NCBI RefSeq assembly: GCF_900091445.1 | Contig: NZ_LT607733.1 | Coordinates: 6,864,001 to 6,928,000, forward strand | DNA length: 64,000 bases | Source of the DNA: Micromonospora echinofusca | Lineage (GTDB): Bacteria; Actinomycetota; Actinomycetes; Mycobacteriales; Micromonosporaceae | Direction of reading: 5' to 3' | Shown: in pieces, positions 45,649 to 54,621 of the stretch | How the letters are laid out: the number at the start of each line of letters is the position of its first letter | How positions within the stretch are numbered: the first letter of the stretch is position 1 | The notes under the pieces: model-generated | Database searches by the model: none | What the model was told of the DNA's origin: nothing | What the model saw: the letters and a program-made list of their open reading frames with translations, nothing else | Program-made: the position numbers and the translations under genes

Positions 45649-47157
45649 GTGACCGAGCAGAACCCCGTGCCAGTCGATCCCGCCGACGACCTTCCCGAGC
45701 AGATGAAGGTCCGCCGGGAGAAGCGGGACCGGATGCTCGCCGAGGGCGTCGAGCCGTACCCGATCGGTTTCCCCCGGACCAGCACGCTGGCCGACCTCCG
45801 GCAGAAGTACGCCGAGCTGCCCACCGACACCGCCACGGGCGACCGGGTCTCGGTCACCGGTCGGGTGATCTTCGTACGCAACACCGGCAAGCTCTGCTTC
45901 GCCACGCTTCGCGACGGCGACGGCACCGAGTTGCAGGCCATGCTCTCCCTCGACCGGGTCGGCGCCGACCGGCTGAACGACTGGAAGCGCCTGGTCGACC
46001 TCGGTGACCTCGTCGGGGTGACCGGCGAGGTGATCACCAGCCGGCGCGGCGAGCTGTCCGTGCTGGCCGAGCAGTGGGCGGTCACGGCGAAGGCGCTGCG
46101 CCCGCTGCCGGTGGCGCACAAGCCGCTGAGCGAGGAGGCGCGGGTCCGGCAGCGCTACGTGGACCTGATCGTCCGGCCGCAGGCCCGCCAGATGGTGCGC
46201 ACCCGGGCCGCAGCCGTACGCAGCCTGCGCGACTCGCTGCACGGCCGGGACTTCATCGAGGTCGAGACCCCGATGCTCCAGCTGCTGCACGGGGGCGCGG
46301 CGGCCCGGCCATTCGTGACCCACAGCAATGCACTGAACACCGACCTGTATCTGCGAATCGCGCCGGAACTGTTTCTCAAGCGGGCCGTCGTCGGCGGCGT
46401 CGACCGGGTCTTCGAGATCAACCGCAACTTCCGTAATGAAGGTGTCGACTCTTCGCACTCGCCCGAGTTCGCGATGCTCGAGGCATACGAGGCCTACGGC
46501 GACTACGACACCATGGCCGAGCTGACCCGAAATCTCGTGCAGCAGGCGGCGATCGCCGTCGGCGGGTCGACCGTGGTGACGCACGCCGACGGCCGGGAGT
46601 TCGATCTGGGCGGCGAGTGGCGCTCGGTGACCCTCTTCGGGGTGCTTTCCGAGGCGCTCGGCGAGGAGGTCACCGTACGCACCGAGCGCGCCCGCCTCGT
46701 GGAGTACGCCGACAAGGTGGGTTTGGCGGTCGACCCCAAGTGGGGGCCGGGCAAGCTGGCGGAGGAACTGTTCGAGGAACTTGTGGTGCCGGGCCTGACG
46801 GCGCCCACCTTCGTCCGCGACTACCCGGAGGAGACCAGCCCGCTGACCCGGGCGCACCGCAGCGAGCCCGGACTGGCCGAGAAGTGGGACCTCTACGTGC
46901 TCGGTTTCGAGCTCGGGACCGCGTACTCCGAGCTGGTGGACCCGGTGGTCCAGCGGGAGCGGCTGGTGGCCCAGGCGCAGCTCGCCGCCCGCGGCGACGA
47001 CGAGGCCATGCGGCTGGACGAGGACTTTCTCCGGGCGATGGAGTACGGAATGCCGCCGGCCGGGGGTATGGGAATGGGAATCGACCGGCTGTTGATGGCC
47101 CTCACGGGCCTGGGAATTCGGGAAACCATCCTCTTCCCCCTGGTTCGCCCGGAGTAG
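45649..47157 (+). CDS. lysS: Lysyl-tRNA synthetase, class II
   Basis: Protein of 502 residues with an N-terminal OB-fold tRNA-binding domain (about 60-165) and a class II catalytic core. Motif 2 reads [11 protein letters not shown] and motif 3 [11 protein letters not shown]. The GTG is preceded by GAGGAAG. Between coaX and lysS lie 129 bp, with a TACGCT -10-like hexamer at 45599. It is followed by lsr2, a common actinobacterial order. Confidence 0.95.
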   Translation: MTEQNPVPVDPADDLPEQMKVRREKRDRMLAEGVEPYPIGFPRTSTLADLRQKYAELPTDTATGDRVSVTGRVIFVRNTGKLCFATLRDGDGTELQAMLSLDRVGADRLNDWKRLVDLGDLVGVTGEVITSRRGELSVLAEQWAVTAKALRPLPVAHKPLSEEARVRQRYVDLIVRPQARQMVRTRAAAVRSLRDSLHGRDFIEVETPMLQLLHGGAAARPFVTHSNALNTDLYLRIAPELFLKRAVVGGVDRVFEINRNFRNEGVDSSHSPEFAMLEAYEAYGDYDTMAELTRNLVQQAAIAVGGSTVVTHADGREFDLGGEWRSVTLFGVLSEALGEEVTVRTERARLVEYADKVGLAVDPKWGPGKLAEELFEELVVPGLTAPTFVRDYPEETSPLTRAHRSEPGLAEKWDLYVLGFELGTAYSELVDPVVQRERLVAQAQLAARGDDEAMRLDEDFLRAMEYGMPPAGGMGMGIDRLLMALTGLGIRETILFPLVRPE

Positions 47158-47191
47158 TCGCGCATCTCCACCGGGTCGTTACCGCATCCTA

Positions 47192-47222
47192 TTGACGCGG
47201 CAAGCGTCGCGCAGGTTATCGT
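47192..47222 (+). promoter_or_regulatory. Predicted lsr2 promoter
   Basis: TTGACG (47192-47197) and TATCGT (47217-47222) are 19 bp apart, giving a short leader with AAAGGAA before the lsr2 GTG. Confidence 0.45.
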
Positions 47223-47266
47223 GCTTACAGTTTGCAGGAGCACCCTGCTCGAAAGGAATGTGGGAC

Positions 47267-47617
47267 GTGGCCAAGCAGATCATTCATAAGCTGGTCGATG
47301 ACCTGGACGGCGGGGACGCTGACGAGACGGTCAAGTTCGCGCTCGACGGCGTTCAGTACGAGATCGACCTGTCTAGCTCGAACGCCGAGAAATTGCGCGA
47401 CGTATTCGCCCCGTACATCGCCCACGGCAGCAAGGTGGGCAGGGGCGGCGTCGTCGTCGGAGGCCGGGCCGCGCGCGGTCGAGGTGGTGCCACCGCCGAC
47501 CGGGAGCAGAACAAGGCGATCCGCGCCTGGGCCAAGAAGGCCGGCAAGGACATCTCCGACCGGGGTCGGATCCCCCAGGAGATCGTCGACGAGTACCACG
47601 CGAAGGCCGGTCACTGA
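47267..47617 (+). CDS. lsr2: Nucleoid-associated protein Lsr2
   Basis: Bridging, H-NS-like protein of 116 residues that silences AT-rich and acquired DNA in actinobacteria. The N-terminal dimerisation part has EIDLSSSNAEKLRDVF; a flexible Gly/Arg linker follows (RGRGG), and the C-terminal DNA-binding domain contains the minor-groove RGR in SDRGRIPQEI. The GTG at 47267 gives the conserved start MAKQIIHKLVDDLDG with AAAGGAA upstream. It ends before a hairpin and 34-bp repeats. Confidence 0.96.
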   Translation: MAKQIIHKLVDDLDGGDADETVKFALDGVQYEIDLSSSNAEKLRDVFAPYIAHGSKVGRGGVVVGGRAARGRGGATADREQNKAIRAWAKKAGKDISDRGRIPQEIVDEYHAKAGH

Positions 47618-47640
47618 CCGGGACCCTCGACGGGCGACCA

Positions 47641-47677
47641 CGACGCCGGGCCGGAGCACGACTCCGGGCCGGCGTCG
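47641..47677. terminator. Terminator hairpin after lsr2
   Basis: CGACGCCGGGCCGGAG pairs with 47662-47677 with one mismatch across a five-base loop, 24 bp after the lsr2 stop. Confidence 0.6.
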
Positions 47678-47763
47678 CCGTATCCGCCCGGCTGGCTCCG
47701 GGCCGGCGTCGCGGTGCCCGCCAGGCTGGCTTCGTAGCGGGCTCGCCGTATCCGCCCGCGACG
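47662..47763. repeat. Three tandem 34-bp repeats between lsr2 and clpC
   Basis: Units start at 47662, 47696 and 47730, an exact 34-bp period. Units one and two share CTCCGGGCCGGCGTCG; units one and three share CTCGCCGTATCCGCCC-type sequence. The first copy doubles as the right arm of the terminator. Confidence 0.7.
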
Positions 47764-47798
47764 GCAGCCGAGCGGGAAGAATTCGGTCCCGACGGTCG

Positions 47799-47841
47799 TT
47801 GTCCACAGCCGGTGGAGAGTCTGTCCACAGCCTGTGGACGA
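47799..47841. promoter_or_regulatory. Cluster of three DnaA-box-like sites
   Basis: TTGTCCACA (47799-47807) is the exact high-GC actinobacterial DnaA box. CTGTCCACA (47821-47829) and the inverted TGTGGACGA (47833-47841) each differ at one base. The last two form the palindrome GTCCACAG-C-CTGTGGAC. Confidence 0.5.
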
Positions 47842-47945
47842 CTCCCGCGCGGTCCGGATCCGGGCCGCGCAGGCACCGGCGCGACCCGTATGACGGGTTC
47901 CGCGACCGCGCCGAATTTCGCTCTGCGCGTACAGGTAGGGGTACC

Positions 47946-47971
47946 GGAACACCCCCTGAGCGCGGACGGTT
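47946..47971 (+). promoter_or_regulatory. Candidate SigR-type promoter of clpC
   Basis: GGAAC, an 18-bp spacer and GTT fit the actinobacterial SigR/SigH consensus (GGAAT-N18/19-GTT). It would give a leader of about 170 nt. A TAGAGT hexamer at 48039-48044 is an alternative housekeeping -10. Confidence 0.4.
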
Positions 47972-48146
47972 GTGCAAAACGGCGCGTACACGGCCTCCGG
48001 CGGGGACACACGACCTCAGCGGAGTCGGTTCGCGGCGATAGAGTAAGGAGGCACGGACGCCCGTCCCGGTCGTCCGCGCACCGGCCCCGCCACGACTTCT
48101 TGACCATCAAGATCGAGTGCGCACGGCACGTGAGGAGCACGAGGGC

Positions 48147-50678
48147 ATGTTCGAGCGGTTCACCGACCGAGCGCGACGGGTTGTCGTCCTGGCCCAAGAA
48201 GAGGCCCGGATGCTCAACCACAACTACATCGGTACGGAACACATCCTGCTGGGCCTGATCCACGAGGGTGAGGGCGTCGCCGCCAAGGCTCTGGAGAGCC
48301 TCGGCATCTCCCTGGAGGGTGTGCGACAGCAGGTCGAGGAGATCATCGGCCAGGGCCAGCAGGCGCCGAGCGGGCACATCCCGTTCACGCCGCGGGCCAA
48401 GAAGGTGCTGGAGCTGTCGCTGCGCGAGGCGCTTCAGCTCGGCCACAACTACATCGGCACGGAGCACATCCTGCTCGGGCTGATCCGCGAGGGTGAGGGC
48501 GTCGCCGCCCAGGTGCTGGTCAAGCTCGGCGCCGACCTCAACCGGGTCCGCCAGCAGGTGATCCAGCTGCTCTCGGGCTACCAGGGCAAGGAGCCGGCTG
48601 CGGCGGGCGCCGCGCCGGGCGAGGCCGCGCCGTCGACCAGCCTGGTGCTGGACCAGTTCGGCCGCAACCTGACCCAGGCCGCCCGCGAGGGCAAGCTCGA
48701 CCCGGTCATCGGGCGCGAGAAGGAAATCGAGCGGGTCATGCAGGTGCTCTCCCGCCGTACCAAGAACAACCCGGTCCTGATCGGTGAGCCCGGCGTCGGC
48801 AAGACCGCCGTGGTGGAGGGGCTGTCCCAGAAGATCATCAAGGGCGAGGTGCCCGAGACGCTGAAGGACAAGCAGCTCTACACGCTCGACCTCGGTGCCC
48901 TGGTCGCCGGTTCCCGCTACCGCGGTGACTTCGAGGAGCGCCTCAAGAAGGTGCTCAAGGAGATCCGCACCCGCGGCGACATCATCCTCTTCATCGACGA
49001 GATCCACACCCTGGTCGGCGCCGGTGCCGCCGAGGGCGCGATCGACGCGGCGAGCATCCTCAAGCCGATGCTGGCCCGCGGCGAGCTGCAGACCATCGGT
49101 GCGACCACGCTCGACGAATACCGCAAGCACCTGGAGAAGGACGCGGCCCTCGAGCGCCGCTTCCAGCCGATCCAGGTGGGTGAGCCGTCGCTGGCGCACA
49201 CCATCGAGATCCTCAAGGGCCTGCGCGACCGCTACGAGGCGCACCACCGGGTGAGCATCACCGACGCCGCTCTCGTGGCCGCCGCGACGCTGGCCGACCG
49301 TTACATCTCCGACCGCTTCCTGCCGGACAAGGCGATCGACCTCATCGACGAGGCCGGTGCCCGGATGCGGATCCGCCGGATGACCGCGCCGCCGGACCTG
49401 CGCGACTTCGACGAGCGCATCGCCCAGGTGCGTCGCGACAAGGAGTCCGCGATCGACGCGCAGGACTTCGAGCGCGCCGCCCAGCTGCGCGACAAGGAGA
49501 AGCAGCTCCTCGGGCAGAAGGCCCAGCGGGAGAAGGAGTGGAAGGCCGGTGACCTGGACGTCGTCAGCGAGGTCGACGACGAGCAGATCGCCGAGGTGCT
49601 CGGCAACTGGACCGGCATCCCGGTCTACAAGCTGACCGAGGAGGAGACCTCGCGCCTGCTGCGCATGGAGGACGAGCTGCACAAGCGCGTCATCGGCCAG
49701 GAGGACGCGGTCAAGGCGGTCTCGAAGGCGATCCGGCGCACCCGGGCCGGCCTGAAGGACCCGAAGCGCCCCTCGGGCTCGTTTATCTTCGCCGGCCCGT
49801 CCGGTGTCGGTAAGACCGAGCTCTCCAAGGCGCTGGCCGAGTTCCTCTTCGGCAGCGAGGACGCCCTCATCCAGCTGGACATGTCCGAGTTCCACGACCG
49901 CTACACGGTCTCCCGGCTGGTGGGTGCCCCTCCCGGCTACGTCGGCTACGACGAGGGCGGCCAGCTGACCGAGAAGGTGCGGCGTCGGCCGTTCTCGGTG
50001 GTCCTCTTCGACGAGATCGAGAAGGCCCACCCGGACGTGTTCAACACGCTGCTCCAGATCCTGGAGGACGGTCGGCTCACCGACGGTCAGGGCCGGATCG
50101 TGGACTTCAAGAACACGGTCATCATCCTGACCACCAACCTGGGCACCCGTGACGTCGCCAAGGCGGTCTCGCTCGGTTTCCAGGCGTCGGAGGACTCCGA
50201 GTCCAACTACGACCGGATGAAGCAGAAGGTCAACGACGAGCTCAAGCAGCACTTCCGGCCTGAGTTCCTCAACCGGATCGACGACACCATCGTCTTCCAC
50301 CAGCTGCGTCAGACCGAGATCCTCTCGATCGTCGACATCATGATCCAGCGGATCGAGGGCCAGCTGCGGAACAAGGACATGGGTCTGGAGCTGACCGACA
50401 ACGCCAAGAAGTACCTGGCGAAGAAGGGCTTCGACCCGGTGCTCGGCGCGCGTCCGCTGCGTCGCACGATCCAGCGCGACATCGAGGACAACCTGTCCGA
50501 GCGGATCCTCTTCAACGAGCTGACCCCGGGTCAGATCGTGGTGGTGGACTGCGAGGGCGATCCGGAGGACATCGACAAGTCCAAGCTCGTCTTCAAGGGC
50601 GCGGACCGGCCGGCCACCGTGCCGGACGCCGTCCCGGCCGACCTCGGCGGCACCGCCGCCGCAGGCGCGGACGAGTAA
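48147..50678 (+). CDS. clpC: ATP-dependent Clp protease ATPase subunit ClpC
   Basis: Hsp100 unfoldase of 843 residues that feeds substrates to ClpP. Two N-terminal Clp repeats (about 1-145, each with [13 protein letters not shown]) are followed by AAA+ domain 1 with GEPGVGKT at 213-220, a UVR-containing middle region (about 425-460) and AAA+ domain 2 with GPSGVGKT at 550-557. [16 protein letters not shown] is the conserved C-terminal block. The ATG at 48147 gives [12 protein letters not shown] with GAGG upstream. The leader holds a SigR-like promoter, DnaA-box-like sites and repeats. Confidence 0.97.
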   Translation: MFERFTDRARRVVVLAQEEARMLNHNYIGTEHILLGLIHEGEGVAAKALESLGISLEGVRQQVEEIIGQGQQAPSGHIPFTPRAKKVLELSLREALQLGHNYIGTEHILLGLIREGEGVAAQVLVKLGADLNRVRQQVIQLLSGYQGKEPAAAGAAPGEAAPSTSLVLDQFGRNLTQAAREGKLDPVIGREKEIERVMQVLSRRTKNNPVLIGEPGVGKTAVVEGLSQKIIKGEVPETLKDKQLYTLDLGALVAGSRYRGDFEERLKKVLKEIRTRGDIILFIDEIHTLVGAGAAEGAIDAASILKPMLARGELQTIGATTLDEYRKHLEKDAALERRFQPIQVGEPSLAHTIEILKGLRDRYEAHHRVSITDAALVAAATLADRYISDRFLPDKAIDLIDEAGARMRIRRMTAPPDLRDFDERIAQVRRDKESAIDAQDFERAAQLRDKEKQLLGQKAQREKEWKAGDLDVVSEVDDEQIAEVLGNWTGIPVYKLTEEETSRLLRMEDELHKRVIGQEDAVKAVSKAIRRTRAGLKDPKRPSGSFIFAGPSGVGKTELSKALAEFLFGSEDALIQLDMSEFHDRYTVSRLVGAPPGYVGYDEGGQLTEKVRRRPFSVVLFDEIEKAHPDVFNTLLQILEDGRLTDGQGRIVDFKNTVIILTTNLGTRDVAKAVSLGFQASEDSESNYDRMKQKVNDELKQHFRPEFLNRIDDTIVFHQLRQTEILSIVDIMIQRIEGQLRNKDMGLELTDNAKKYLAKKGFDPVLGARPLRRTIQRDIEDNLSERILFNELTPGQIVVVDCEGDPEDIDKSKLVFKGADRPATVPDAVPADLGGTAAAGADE

Positions 50679-50695
50679 GGCCGAACAGCACGAGG

Positions 50696-50731
50696 GCGGC
50701 GGCCCGGTGGCACCAGCCACCGGGCCGCCGC
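50696..50731. terminator. Terminator hairpin after clpC
   Basis: A perfect 15-bp stem (50696-50710 with 50717-50731) with a six-base loop is followed by GCTTT, 18 bp after the clpC stop. Confidence 0.8.
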
Positions 50732-50756
50732 GCTTTGCGTCGTCACTACGCCGTCA

Positions 50757-50871
50757 CCCCGCCCCGTCCCTGTCCCCGCCCCGGACCGCGTGGGATCCCC
50801 GTCCCCGGGTCCCCGCCCCCGCTCCAGGCCCGCGTGCGATCCCCGCCCCCGTCCCCGCTCCAGGCCCCGTG
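50757..50871. repeat. C-rich low-complexity repeat region
   Basis: Irregular repeats of CCCCGTCCCCGC, with GCTCCAGGCCC twice (near 50821 and 50858). No gene is seen. The rest of the clpC to C39 peptidase gap (50879-51088) shows no recognised element apart from an inverted TGTAACCA at 51022-51029. Confidence 0.6.
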
Positions 50872-51088
50872 CATCACGCAGTTGTGGTGCCGTCTATCGG
50901 CACGATCGCGCGGTTTGTGCCCCACCAGGACTGCATGATCGCCGCAGGGTGGGTGGTATGTGCCGGTTTGGGGTGGCGGACGCCACCGGGGGTCGGGGCA
51001 TGGGTCGGGGCGCCGGGTCGTTGTAACCATCGTGGCCGCGTGACCAGGCCGTTCAATGACCACGCCGTTCGCCGGCCGGGTGGCCGGC

Positions 51089-51337
51089 GGAATGCGGGTC
51101 CGGCCCGGGTGGTTACATCCTCCGGACCGCGGAGCACCATCCGGGCCTGAGCCACCGGGCACCGGCCCGCCGGAATGACCGGCCCCCCACCGTGGTTACA
51201 TCCCCGGACCCCGGCGGGTGCCCGTCGCACGAGCCCCGCGAGACGTGTGGACGTGGAATGTGTGGCCGGCCCGGCCGGTTGCATCCCCCCGGGAACGAGC
51301 CTCGGCCCCCCGGCCGCAGGCCCCCGGACATCTCGAC
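51089..51337. repeat. Three-copy 83-bp array upstream of the C39-like peptidase
   Basis: GGAATG occurs at 51089, 51172 and 51255, and GGTTRCATCC at 51111, 51194 and 51277. Both have the exact period 83, with 16 bp between the two blocks each time. The rest of each unit has diverged. The array ends about 75 bp before the peptidase start. It may be an operator array or a repeated leader RNA element. Confidence 0.7.
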
Positions 51338-51411
51338 CTTTCCTTTCTCGCGGCGCACCCGCCCCCCCTTGGTGTGTGTCGCGTACCCCCGATCGAAAGG
51401 TGCCGACCATC

Positions 51412-52065
51412 ATGCGTACCGACATCTTCCGTAAGACCGCTCTGACCGTGGCCGGGCTCGCCTTCACCGGCGGCGCCATCGCCGGCCCCGTCACCACCGC
51501 CGTCGCCGCGCCTGCCGAGGGCAAGCCCACCCCGGTGAGCCAGGACCGCAAGCAGCACGGCGAGCGCGAACTCGGCGTGCGCTACGAAGCCCAGCCCAAC
51601 TTCTACTACTGCGGCCCCGCCGCCGCCCGCAACGCCCTGAGCGTGCAGGGCAAGAACATCGACGTCGACGGCATGGCCCAGCGCATGGGCACCACCGAAG
51701 CCGGCACCAACTCCATCAACGACATCACCCCCGTACTCAACAAGGAAACCGGCCGCGACGCCTACCAGTCCGTCGAGATCCGCGACCCCAAGGCCGACGA
51801 CAAGCAGACCGACAAGCTACGCACCGACATCGTCACCGCCATCGACGAAGGCCACGCCGTCGTCGCCAACATCGCCGGCACCGCCACCGACACCGACGGC
51901 ACCACCCACTCCTTCGAAGGCGGGCACTACATCAGCGTCGTCGGCTACCGCGACAACGGCAACACCGTCACCATCGCCGACTCCGCCGACCCCAACCAGG
52001 CCTCCTACCGCATGAGCGTCGACAACCTCGCCGACTGGATCGCCACCCGCGGCTACACCGCCTGA
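51412..52065 (+). CDS. Secreted C39-like cysteine peptidase
   Basis: Protein of 217 residues with a Sec-type signal peptide (about 1-33, ending TAVAA). The mature part is a papain-like C39-type domain: Cys67 in YYCGPAA, His172 in EGGHYISVVGY and Asp190 in TIADSADP form the probable triad. There is no ABC transporter fusion, so it is not a bacteriocin exporter; it may cleave other secreted proteins or peptides. It has an unusually long upstream region with the 83-bp array and is followed by a strong terminator, so it forms a single-gene unit. Confidence 0.85.
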   Translation: MRTDIFRKTALTVAGLAFTGGAIAGPVTTAVAAPAEGKPTPVSQDRKQHGERELGVRYEAQPNFYYCGPAAARNALSVQGKNIDVDGMAQRMGTTEAGTNSINDITPVLNKETGRDAYQSVEIRDPKADDKQTDKLRTDIVTAIDEGHAVVANIAGTATDTDGTTHSFEGGHYISVVGYRDNGNTVTIADSADPNQASYRMSVDNLADWIATRGYTA

Positions 52066-52104
52066 CCAGTAGCCCCGCACAGCCCCGCACCACGCAACGA
52101 CGAC

Positions 52105-52137
52105 AAGGGCCGGCCCCCACCCAGGGGGCCGGCCCTT
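52105..52137. terminator. Strong terminator after the C39-like peptidase
   Basis: A perfect 14-bp stem AAGGGCCGGCCCCC with loop ACCCA; the stem end gives a short T run on either strand, so it may also serve the minus-strand side. Confidence 0.85.
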
Positions 52138-52262
52138 TCGTCATGCCGCCGAGCCGGCGTCGAGCGAGCCGGGGCGTTGCGCCGAGCCGTGAAGGAACCG
52201 AGAGCCTCGGCGCACCGGACCGGCCCGAGCCCGGGGTCGGGCCCGGGGCGAGTCGAGGTGCG

Positions 52263-53162
52263 TCAGCCCACCGGGACCGGCGGTCCGTCGCCGAGGAGGC
52301 GGAACGAGGATTCGCCGACCGGCTCCACGAGGCCGTCCCGCACCAGCCCGGCGAGGGCCCGGGACCGCTGGACGTCGTCGGCCCACACCTGGTCGAGCCG
52401 CTGGTGCGGCACCGGCCCGGTGGCCTCGCGCAGTACGCCGAGCAGCAGCCCGCGTACCTGCCGGTCGGTGCCGGCGTACCGCTGGGGGCGGCGGGTCGGA
52501 CCCGCGGGCGCCTCACGACCGGACGCGCGCCAGGCGCAGACCGACTCGACGGGGCAGGCCCCGCAGCGGGGCGACCGGGCGACGCAGACCACCGCGCCCA
52601 GCTCCATGAACGCCGCGCTGGCCAGGGCGGCGGCGGCCGGTTCGGTGGGGAGCAGTTCCTCGGTGGCGACCAGGTCGGGCGGGCGGGTGACCGGGCCGGC
52701 GTCCGGTTCGCCGGCGATCGCGCGGCAGACGACCCGTCGTACGTTGGTGTCGACCACCGGGTGCCGCTGACCGTACGCGAACGCGGCGACCGCCCGGGCC
52801 GTGTACGTGCCGACGCCCGGCAGGGCCAGCAGCTGGTCGAGCCGGTCCGGGACGTGGCCCCCGTGGCGCTCGACGATCGCCACGGCGCAGTCCCGCAGCC
52901 GTACCGCCCGGCGGGGGTAGCCGAGCCGTCCCCACATCCGGATCGCCTCGGCGGGGCTGTCCGCCGCCAGGGCGGCCGGCTCCGGCCAGCGCGCCAGCCA
53001 GGCCTCCCAGGCGGGGAGCACGCGTACGACCGGCGTCTGCTGGAGCATGACCTCGCTGACCAGGATGGCCCACGGGCTCACGTCGGGCCCGCGCCAGGGC
53101 AGGTCGCGGGCGTTCTGCTCGTACCACCGGCTGACCAGGGTGGCGAAGGTGGGCTCAGTCAT
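52263..53162 (-). CDS. mutY: A/G-specific adenine glycosylase
   Basis: Base-excision repair enzyme of 299 residues that removes adenine paired with 8-oxoguanine. Catalytic Glu37 lies in SEVMLQQT, the helix-hairpin-helix is LPGVGTY at 114-120, and Asp138 lies in VVDTNVRR. The iron-sulfur cysteines are Cys193, Cys200, Cys203 and Cys209 (spacing 6-2-5). The C-terminal NUDIX-like domain that reads 8-oxoG in E. coli is absent, leaving only about 80 residues after the cluster. It is divergent from the ACT-domain gene. Confidence 0.93.
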   Translation of the reverse strand: MTEPTFATLVSRWYEQNARDLPWRGPDVSPWAILVSEVMLQQTPVVRVLPAWEAWLARWPEPAALAADSPAEAIRMWGRLGYPRRAVRLRDCAVAIVERHGGHVPDRLDQLLALPGVGTYTARAVAAFAYGQRHPVVDTNVRRVVCRAIAGEPDAGPVTRPPDLVATEELLPTEPAAAALASAAFMELGAVVCVARSPRCGACPVESVCAWRASGREAPAGPTRRPQRYAGTDRQVRGLLLGVLREATGPVPHQRLDQVWADDVQRSRALAGLVRDGLVEPVGESSFRLLGDGPPVPVG

Positions 53163-53379
53163 CGCGCCGCCGATGATGTCACGCGGCCCGCGACCGGAGT
53201 GGCGCGGGCGACGACGCGCCGCCCGCCTCGCGCCGGCCTGCGGCGGCCCGGCCGCCCGCCGCGCCCCGTCCCGGTCGAGGCCGGGCCGCACCCCGCCGTC
53301 CGCCGCATAGCGTCCCGCTGGCTGGGCGGTGCGGGCGGGGCGCTGCGGCGGTGGCGGACGGATCGGGCAGAATGCCCGG

Positions 53380-53892
53380 ATGAACGAGCTCGCGATCACC
53401 GTCATCGGCCGGGACCGGCCGGGCATCGTGGCCGACGTCGCCGAGGTGCTGGCCCGGCTCGGCGCGAACCTCACCGACAGCACGATGACCCGGCTGCGGG
53501 GGCACTTCGCGATGACCCTGATCTGCGTGGGCCCGGCCGCCGCCGACGTCGAGGCCGCGCTGGCGCCGCTCTCCGCCGACGGCCAGCTGCTGGCGACCGT
53601 ACGCGCGGTCACCCCCGACGGTGAGACGGCTCCCGCCGGCGAGCCGTACGTGATGGCGGTGCACGGCGCGGACCGGATGGGCATCGTGGCGGCGATGACC
53701 CGGGCGCTCGCCGACGCCGGCGGCAACGTCACCGACCTGAGCACCCGGCTGGCCGGTGCGCTCTACGTCGTGGTGGCCGAGGTGGAGCTGCCGCCCGGTA
53801 CGGCGGACGAGCTGGCCGGACGGTTGACCGCGACGGCTGCGGAACTGGGCGTCGGGGTGACCCTGCGCCCGGCAGATCCGGACGTGCTGTGA
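53380..53892 (+). CDS. ACT domain protein (GcvR-like)
   Basis: Protein of 170 residues made of two ACT domains (about 1-80 and 88-165), each opening with the ligand-loop pattern: GRDRPGIVADVAEVL and GADRMGIVAAMTRAL. Two-ACT proteins such as GcvR bind amino acids and regulate other proteins. It overlaps the peptide deformylase start by four bases (GTGA), so the pair is coupled. CAGAAT ends 6 bases before the ATG, a variant of the leaderless -10 seen at other genes. Confidence 0.85.
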   Translation: MNELAITVIGRDRPGIVADVAEVLARLGANLTDSTMTRLRGHFAMTLICVGPAAADVEAALAPLSADGQLLATVRAVTPDGETAPAGEPYVMAVHGADRMGIVAAMTRALADAGGNVTDLSTRLAGALYVVVAEVELPPGTADELAGRLTATAAELGVGVTLRPADPDVL

Positions 53893-54473
53893 CCGGCGGC
53901 GAGCGCGGCCCGGACAGCGAGGCGTACGCGGGCCTCGGCGACTGGACCCCGGATTCCCTGGGCGTGGCGGGGGAGGTGCGGCCCGTGGTGTCCGCCCCGG
54001 AGCCGGTGCTCACCTACGTCGGCGGCGAGGTGGACCCGACTGCCGAGGAGACCGTACGGCTGGCCGCCGACCTGATCGCCACCATGCGGGTGTCGCCGGG
54101 CTGCATCGGGCTGGCCGCCCCGCAGATCGGTGTGGCCGCGCGGGTGTTCGCGGTGGACGTGGTCGGCCACCCGAAGGCGCTCACCGTGCACGGCACCTTC
54201 GCGCTCTGCAACGCGCGGGTCGTCGAGGCTAGCCGGTGGAAGGTCGCCCGGGAGGGCTGCATGTCGGTGCCCGACCTGACGGGGGACGTCAAGCGGGCGA
54301 GCCGGCTGGTGGTGGAGGGCGTGCTACCGGGCACCGGTCGGCCCGTACGGCTGGTGACGGACGGGTTCGAGGCGCGGGCCCTCCAGCACGAGATCGACCA
54401 CTGCGCCGGCCTGCTCTTCCTGGACCGGGTCGCCGGCGCCCACGCCATCTACCAGCGCAAGGTGTACCTCTGA
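53889..54473 (+). CDS. def: Peptide deformylase
   Basis: Protein of 194 residues that removes the formyl group from nascent proteins. The three family motifs are GCIGLAAPQIG (71-81), EGCMS with metal ligand Cys124, and QHEIDH with His167, Glu168 and His171. The N-terminal 35 residues are longer than usual and low complexity. The GTG start overlaps the ACT gene stop; a shorter form starting inside is possible. Confidence 0.94.
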   Translation: MTGGERGPDSEAYAGLGDWTPDSLGVAGEVRPVVSAPEPVLTYVGGEVDPTAEETVRLAADLIATMRVSPGCIGLAAPQIGVAARVFAVDVVGHPKALTVHGTFALCNARVVEASRWKVAREGCMSVPDLTGDVKRASRLVVEGVLPGTGRPVRLVTDGFEARALQHEIDHCAGLLFLDRVAGAHAIYQRKVYL

Positions 54474-54606
54474 GTGGCGCCGGTACGTCGACCGAGCGTC
54501 GCCGACGGGACACGGTCGGCAGGCGCAACCGTCGCAAGTGGAGTGTCGACGCGGTGAGCCGTGGCGGCCTCGGCGCGTCGCGCGGTGCTGGCGTGCCCCG
54601 CGCCGC

Positions 54607-54612
54607 TACGGT
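54607..54612 (+). promoter_or_regulatory. -10 hexamer before the anchored protein gene
   Basis: TACGGT ends 9 bases before the ATG at 54622, slightly further than in other leaderless genes here. Confidence 0.35.
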
Positions 54613-54621
54613 GGGGGCATC

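Noticed and set aside
47920..47945. ClgR operator upstream of clpC
   Set aside because: CGCTCTGCGCG keeps only the CGC-N5-GCG skeleton, too weak in GC-rich DNA.
51089..51337. CRISPR array
   Set aside because: Only three diverged units, conserved blocks of 6 and 10 bp, no uniform repeat-spacer pattern and no cas genes. The 54-, 59- and 34-bp repeats fail for similar reasons.
50879..51411. Cyclic di-AMP (ydaO-type) riboswitch before the secreted peptidase
   Set aside because: Considered because such riboswitches precede wall hydrolases and disA is nearby, but the conserved core sequence could not be found.
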